From contig NZ_CP026514.1 in the NCBI RefSeq assembly GCF_002953935.1, forward strand, positions 2,046,001 to 2,110,000: a stretch of 64,000 nucleotides of DNA, written 5' to 3'. Position 1 is the stretch's first letter, and each line of letters starts with the position of its first letter. Made by a program: the position numbers and the translations under genes. Source of the DNA: Arthrobacter sp. PGP41 (lineage in GTDB: Bacteria; Actinomycetota; Actinomycetes; Actinomycetales; Micrococcaceae). The notes beneath the pieces were generated by a model. That model worked only from the letters and a program-made list of their open reading frames with translations. It searched no databases and had not been told where the DNA came from. Shown one piece after another: positions 60,253 through 64,000 of the stretch.

Positions 60253-61128
60253 GTGAGCACGCAACAACTCAAAGCCCCCGCCAGGCACCAAGCCGGATTC
60301 CTTGAATCCGTCCGGGAAAGCCTGGCCTCTTTCTCCGCGGTGGAACTGCGCATCGCCCGTGCGATCCTGGGAGATCCGCAGGACATCATCGATCGGTCGA
60401 TCGGCCAGTTCGCGGCTGAGGCAGGAGTTTCGTCCGCGTCCGTAGTACGGTTCTGCCAAAGCATGGGACTGGCCGGGTTCCAGGCCCTAAAACTGGTCCT
60501 GACCCGTGAGTCGCCGTCCGATAATGTGCAGCTTGCCGATATCGAGGCCGATGACGATGAACGGACCGTCAGCCGGAAGGTAGTTCTCAGTTCGGCCGAG
60601 GCCTTACAGTCTGCGGCGGGGAACATCGACCACGGCAGCGTGGCTGAAGTTGCGGCACGTATCGGCAGGGCACGCAGAACCCTGGTTTTGGGCATCGGGA
60701 CGTCGGCTCCGTTGGCCGCGGATGTGGCCTATCGCCTGGCCTTGGTGGGAGTCGATGCTGTGTTTGCCGCCGATGCCCATGTCCAGAACATCATGGCCAG
60801 CCGCCTGACCCGGGAGGACGCCTGCCTTATCGTCAGCCATACGGGTTCCACAACGGAAACACTGGCAGCATCACGGGCAGCGAAGGAAACAGGGGCAGCG
60901 ACTGTAGCAGTCACCAGTTTTACCGGAACACCGCTGACTGACCTGGTGGATCTGTCAGTGGTGGCTGGCAGCCAGGAAACGGCCTACCGGGTTGATGCCA
61001 TGACCAGCCGGGTGGTGCATCTGGCCGTTCTGGACGCCATTGTGGTCTTGCTGACTCACGGATCCCACCAGCGTATGGCTGCCCTGTCCGCCAGCAACGA
61101 CATTCTCTCCCAACTTCACCGCAGTTAG
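60253..61128 (+). CDS. MurR/RpiR family transcriptional regulator
   Basis: The protein has 291 residues. The N-terminal helix-turn-helix of RpiR regulators (RSIGQFAAEAGVSSASVVRF, then CQSMGLAGFQALKL) precedes a SIS sugar-phosphate domain (VLGIGTSAPLAADVAYRLAL, CLIVSHTGSTTETLAASRAA). The start is GTG 60253 with no Shine-Dalgarno. TAGCTT lies 6 nt upstream, so a leaderless transcript is likely. The effector should be a phosphorylated sugar. It is followed after 39 bp by the metallophosphoesterase and probably controls it and the sugar permease. Confidence 0.92.
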   Translation: MSTQQLKAPARHQAGFLESVRESLASFSAVELRIARAILGDPQDIIDRSIGQFAAEAGVSSASVVRFCQSMGLAGFQALKLVLTRESPSDNVQLADIEADDDERTVSRKVVLSSAEALQSAAGNIDHGSVAEVAARIGRARRTLVLGIGTSAPLAADVAYRLALVGVDAVFAADAHVQNIMASRLTREDACLIVSHTGSTTETLAASRAAKETGAATVAVTSFTGTPLTDLVDLSVVAGSQETAYRVDAMTSRVVHLAVLDAIVVLLTHGSHQRMAALSASNDILSQLHRS

Positions 61129-61167
61129 CCCACTTCCCCCAATATTCCGCTCAATCCTGGAGACTTC

Positions 61168-63321
61168 ATGCCCAAAATCGTCACCGGCCGTGTCATCACG
61201 GCAGAAGGAATTCCCGTTCCCGGCATCGCCGTCACCAATGGCCGGGACGTCGTGGCCACCGGCGGAGACGGCAGTTTCAGCGTCGAACCCTTCGGTCCCT
61301 TCATCGCCGTGACCCGGCCAACGGGCTGGCACACGGACCACTGGTTCACACGGCTTCCCGCCGGTGCCGGCGACAGCACGGAGATAACCTTCGAACTGCA
61401 CGCCACCGAGCAGAGCCTCCCGTACCAGTTCATGCACATCACTGACACGCACATCGACATGGCGGCGCCGGACCGGTGGGCTTTCGACAAGGGACGCCTG
61501 ACCACACCGGACCAGCTGAAGGAATTCCTCCTGGACCTTCCACAACTCTCGCCTGCAAGCCGCTCCGTGATCGTCACCGGCGACCTGGTGGACAATGGAT
61601 CACCGGAGGAGTTCGCCGGCTTGCTGGACGCCGTGGCTGATGCCCCCGTTCCCGTGAACCTGGTGCCCGGGAACCACGACCACATGCATCTGGGGCGGTC
61701 GGGCCGCATTTCCCGCAACAACTACATCGTCAACGACGGCAACCCGGAGCTTTACGAGGAGCTCGTGGGCCCGCGGTGGTTCTCCTACGACATTGCGGGC
61801 CTGCACGTCGTGGTGATGGACTGGCACACCCACGAGCTCGGGCTGGACCACACAGTCCAGGAGCAATGGCTGCGCAATGACCTCGCGGCAGCCGGCGACG
61901 ACACGCCCTACATCCTGTGCATGCACGACCAGCCAGGGCACCCGGTCATGGACCGGCTGCCGCGGAAGCCGCTGGCCACGTTCTCCGGCCACTGGCACAC
62001 GTCCCGGGTCGTGGACATCGACGGCGTCCTGCACGTCAACAGCCCCACCCCATTTTTCGCCGGCCTGGACTACTCACCGCCGATGTTCCGTGAAGTGACC
62101 TGGGACGGCACCGGCCTGCAGCTGAACTCCCGCACCATGCCGGCGCACTACCTGCACAATCCGGATCACGCTTTCGACGTCGATAAGGCCACCGTCGCCG
62201 GTTACGACGCCAAATCGCGCAGCTCCCTGGTCCGCTGGCGCCACCAGCTGGCCGGTGCGGGCCACCGCGCCGGGCTCACCCTGGCGGGGGACCGGATCTT
62301 TGCCGGCTCCCAGATTGAGGACCGCCCTGCCGGCACGGTGGAAGCGCTCGACGCCGAAAGCGGACGGCTGCTGTGGTCGGCGGCCACCGGGTCCGCCGTC
62401 AAGACGCGCCCGGTCCTGGCGGGCGGCATCGTGGTGGTGGCCGAAGTAAGCGGCGCGGTCGCCGGGCTGGCTGCCGCTACCGGTGAGCGGCTGTGGACCA
62501 CGCCCTCCACGGATCCGTACCGGCGCTTCGCCTGGCAGTCGCCGGTGGAATCGGAAGGCATCGTGGTGCTCGGCGACCAAAGCGACCTTCGTGCCCTGGA
62601 CGCCGCCACCGGGAAGGTTCTGTGGCGGCGCACCGACCTGTCCCCCCACCACAACATCGTCACGCACTCCAGCCCCGCCATCGTCGGCTCCATGGTCATG
62701 GTGGGGTTCTGGCCAACGCCGAACTCGCCCATCGCCGTCGACCTTCACACCGGCGAGTCCATCTGGCCCATGCCGGAACTGCAGGATGATCCGTGGGACA
62801 CCGCCCGGAACCTCCGGGTCACCGGGACCGCGGCCTACGACGATGGCCAGGACAGTTTCCTGGTCCCGGCGATCAGCAGCACCGCCAAGCTGGACCGGAA
62901 GACCGGCTCGGTGCAATGGACGGTGCAGCATGAAGGCGGCTACAGCCCTTCCACCCCGGTCATCACCCCGGCCGGTTACGTCGTCACCGTGACCGGCCAT
63001 GGCCTGCGCATGCTGGCCAAGGACACCGGCGGGCAGCTGTGGGACGCAACGGTCGACGGGCTTGCTCCTTTCCCCATGACCGCGTACCGGATGAAGGCAA
63101 ACCCTGTCATGGCCGCGCCTGTCTTTGAAGAATCCACCGAAACGCTGCTGCTGCCAGGGCTCGACGGCGTCATCCGCCGGTTTGACCTCGACGGTGCACC
63201 GGAAGGGACGTACGACGTCGGGGTCCCCCTCGCAGCGCCGCTAGTGGCCGCCGGGGGCAGCTACCTCACGGTGGGAGTCGACGGCGGCCTGCTCGCCCTT
63301 GACCTGGGAGCCGGCTCATGA
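61168..63321 (+). CDS. Metallophosphoesterase fused to a PQQ-type beta-propeller
   Basis: The protein has 717 residues in three parts. Residues 1-85 are a carboxypeptidase-regulatory-like beta domain (GRVITAEGIPVPGIAVTN). Residues 88-300 are a calcineurin-type phosphoesterase with the full set of metal ligands: HITDTHID, VTGDLVDNG, PGNHDH, MHDQPGHP and SGHWHTS. Residues 345-717 are PQQ-type repeats (LDAESGRLLWSAATG, LDAATGKVLWRRT, DRKTGSVQWTV). No signal peptide is visible, so the protein may be cytoplasmic. The next gene is an ABC sugar permease, which suggests that the imported compound is phosphorylated or a phosphodiester. Confidence 0.9.
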   Translation: MPKIVTGRVITAEGIPVPGIAVTNGRDVVATGGDGSFSVEPFGPFIAVTRPTGWHTDHWFTRLPAGAGDSTEITFELHATEQSLPYQFMHITDTHIDMAAPDRWAFDKGRLTTPDQLKEFLLDLPQLSPASRSVIVTGDLVDNGSPEEFAGLLDAVADAPVPVNLVPGNHDHMHLGRSGRISRNNYIVNDGNPELYEELVGPRWFSYDIAGLHVVVMDWHTHELGLDHTVQEQWLRNDLAAAGDDTPYILCMHDQPGHPVMDRLPRKPLATFSGHWHTSRVVDIDGVLHVNSPTPFFAGLDYSPPMFREVTWDGTGLQLNSRTMPAHYLHNPDHAFDVDKATVAGYDAKSRSSLVRWRHQLAGAGHRAGLTLAGDRIFAGSQIEDRPAGTVEALDAESGRLLWSAATGSAVKTRPVLAGGIVVVAEVSGAVAGLAAATGERLWTTPSTDPYRRFAWQSPVESEGIVVLGDQSDLRALDAATGKVLWRRTDLSPHHNIVTHSSPAIVGSMVMVGFWPTPNSPIAVDLHTGESIWPMPELQDDPWDTARNLRVTGTAAYDDGQDSFLVPAISSTAKLDRKTGSVQWTVQHEGGYSPSTPVITPAGYVVTVTGHGLRMLAKDTGGQLWDATVDGLAPFPMTAYRMKANPVMAAPVFEESTETLLLPGLDGVIRRFDLDGAPEGTYDVGVPLAAPLVAAGGSYLTVGVDGGLLALDLGAGS

Positions 63322-64000
63322 GCCTGCTTACGCGTCAGGGGAAGACCGCCGCCTCCCCGCCTGCTCCGGCAGACAGGCCTGCAGGGCAGACCTCCACGGC
63401 GAAGAATCCGCGGCCATCCCTAACGCCGTACTTGTTGCTGCTCCCCGCACTCACTGCCCTGCTCCTGTTCGTCTACGGGCCCGCCCTGTTGTCGCTGATC
63501 GGCAGCTTCTTTGTCATCCCGCTGTCCGGAGGGTCCTGGAAGTATGCCGGCTTCAACAACTACCTCAAGGTTTTTGCCGATCCGCTGATCCATCAGGCCG
63601 CGTGGAACACGCTGGTGTATTCCCTGGCCACGATCATCCCCTCCATCGTGCTGGGGCTGCTGCTGGCCTTGCTCATGGAAAAGATGGGCCGCGGAAGCTG
63701 GCTCGCCAAGACCGCCCTGATCCTGCCCATGACCGCAAACATGGTGGCCATGGCCGTGGTATTCAAATGGATCTTTGCCTTCCAGGGCGGTTTTGCCAAC
63801 CAGATCCTTGGGATCGCCGGCCTCGCCCCCGTCAACTGGCTGGACGAAGCCGATACGTCATTGTTCACCGTGATCCTGCTTGGCCTGTGGCGCGCAACGT
63901 CCCTGTGCATGCTGCTTTTCATGGCGGGACTGACCACCATTCCCTCCTCCATCCACGAGGCTGCGGCCGTCGAAGGCATCAGGGGCCTCACCAAGCTCCG
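63318..64000 (+). CDS. ABC sugar transporter permease, UgpA/MalF type (partial)
   Basis: ATG 63318 overlaps the stop of the upstream gene by 4 bp. The visible 227 residues include a proline-rich N-tail, helices such as PYLLLLPALTALLLFVYGPA and the start of the EAA loop (SSIHEAAAVEGI) of carbohydrate permeases. The C-terminus lies beyond the window. The substrate-binding protein and second permease should follow downstream. Confidence 0.92.
   Translation, partial: MSLLTRQGKTAASPPAPADRPAGQTSTAKNPRPSLTPYLLLLPALTALLLFVYGPALLSLIGSFFVIPLSGGSWKYAGFNNYLKVFADPLIHQAAWNTLVYSLATIIPSIVLGLLLALLMEKMGRGSWLAKTALILPMTANMVAMAVVFKWIFAFQGGFANQILGIAGLAPVNWLDEADTSLFTVILLGLWRATSLCMLLFMAGLTTIPSSIHEAAAVEGIRGLTKL

Overview
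The window reads as chromosome of a high-GC actinobacterium of the Micrococcaceae, most like Arthrobacter, Pseudarthrobacter or Paenarthrobacter. The signs are high GC with frequent GTG and TTG starts, lipoprotein solute-binding proteins with actinobacterial lipoboxes, a zinc-independent L36 coupled to a mycobacterial-type MRF GTPase, and several small proteins that look Arthrobacter-specific. No tRNA, rRNA or CRISPR array was seen. Assignments come from reading motifs, not from database searches.

Region A (1-22.9 kb) is a catabolic island. A minus operon carries a HAD hydrolase, RidA, a D-serine-dehydratase-like PLP enzyme, an SDR and a DAO flavoenzyme that runs off the left edge. It is followed by a glycogen-debranching-like enzyme, a cupin, a GntR/FCD regulator, a succinate-semialdehyde-type dehydrogenase, a class III aminotransferase, a second DAO flavoenzyme and a polar amino acid ABC importer. 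A divergent plus operon holds a second HAD, a third DAO flavoenzyme, an aldehyde dehydrogenase, a tartrate/D-malate-type dehydrogenase, a 2-hydroxyacid dehydrogenase and an aspartase-like enzyme. Eight copies of one 12-bp palindrome (ATTGTYRACRAT) sit before the transcription units and tie them into one probable GntR regulon. The genes together suggest uptake and oxidative breakdown of an unidentified amine or hydroxy-amino acid to C4 acids.

Region B (22.9-36.3 kb) is a metal-homeostasis island. Two complete dipeptide/nickel-type ABC importers, each with a fused double ATPase, flank a zinc locus. That locus has an SmtB-like ArsR repressor with a complete alpha-5 zinc site, a histidine-rich tandem-repeat protein, a Zur-like box, an MRF-like GTPase overlapping a cysteine-free L36, and a decayed cation-efflux gene. 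One importer has an IdeR-like box upstream and the other a strong Zur-like box, so metallophore uptake is a reasonable hypothesis. A frameshifted debranching-enzyme remnant marks the junction with region A.

Region C (36.3-42.8 kb) is scarred. It holds a Gfo/Idh gene with an amber codon at its EKP lysine, an intact epimerase-type dehydrogenase, a truncated IS256 transposase with duplicated end sequence, an orphan receiver domain with an unclear start, a secreted seven-repeat beta-propeller protein and a probably frameshifted membrane-protein gene.

Region D (42.8-48.9 kb) is an inositol-type sugar module: Gfo/Idh dehydrogenase, two TIM-barrel isomerases, a sugar-porter MFS protein and a LacI regulator. 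Operators with a CACGTG core lie in both control regions.

Region E (49-60 kb) has small conserved proteins and a tricarboxylate-transporter operon (PrpF isomerase, TctC, fused TctA-TctB, UspA) divergent from a LysR regulator. It also has an MFS exporter and a LacI pseudogene. Region F (60.2-64 kb) begins another uptake module: a MurR/RpiR regulator, a metallophosphoesterase/PQQ-propeller fusion and an ABC sugar permease cut by the right edge.
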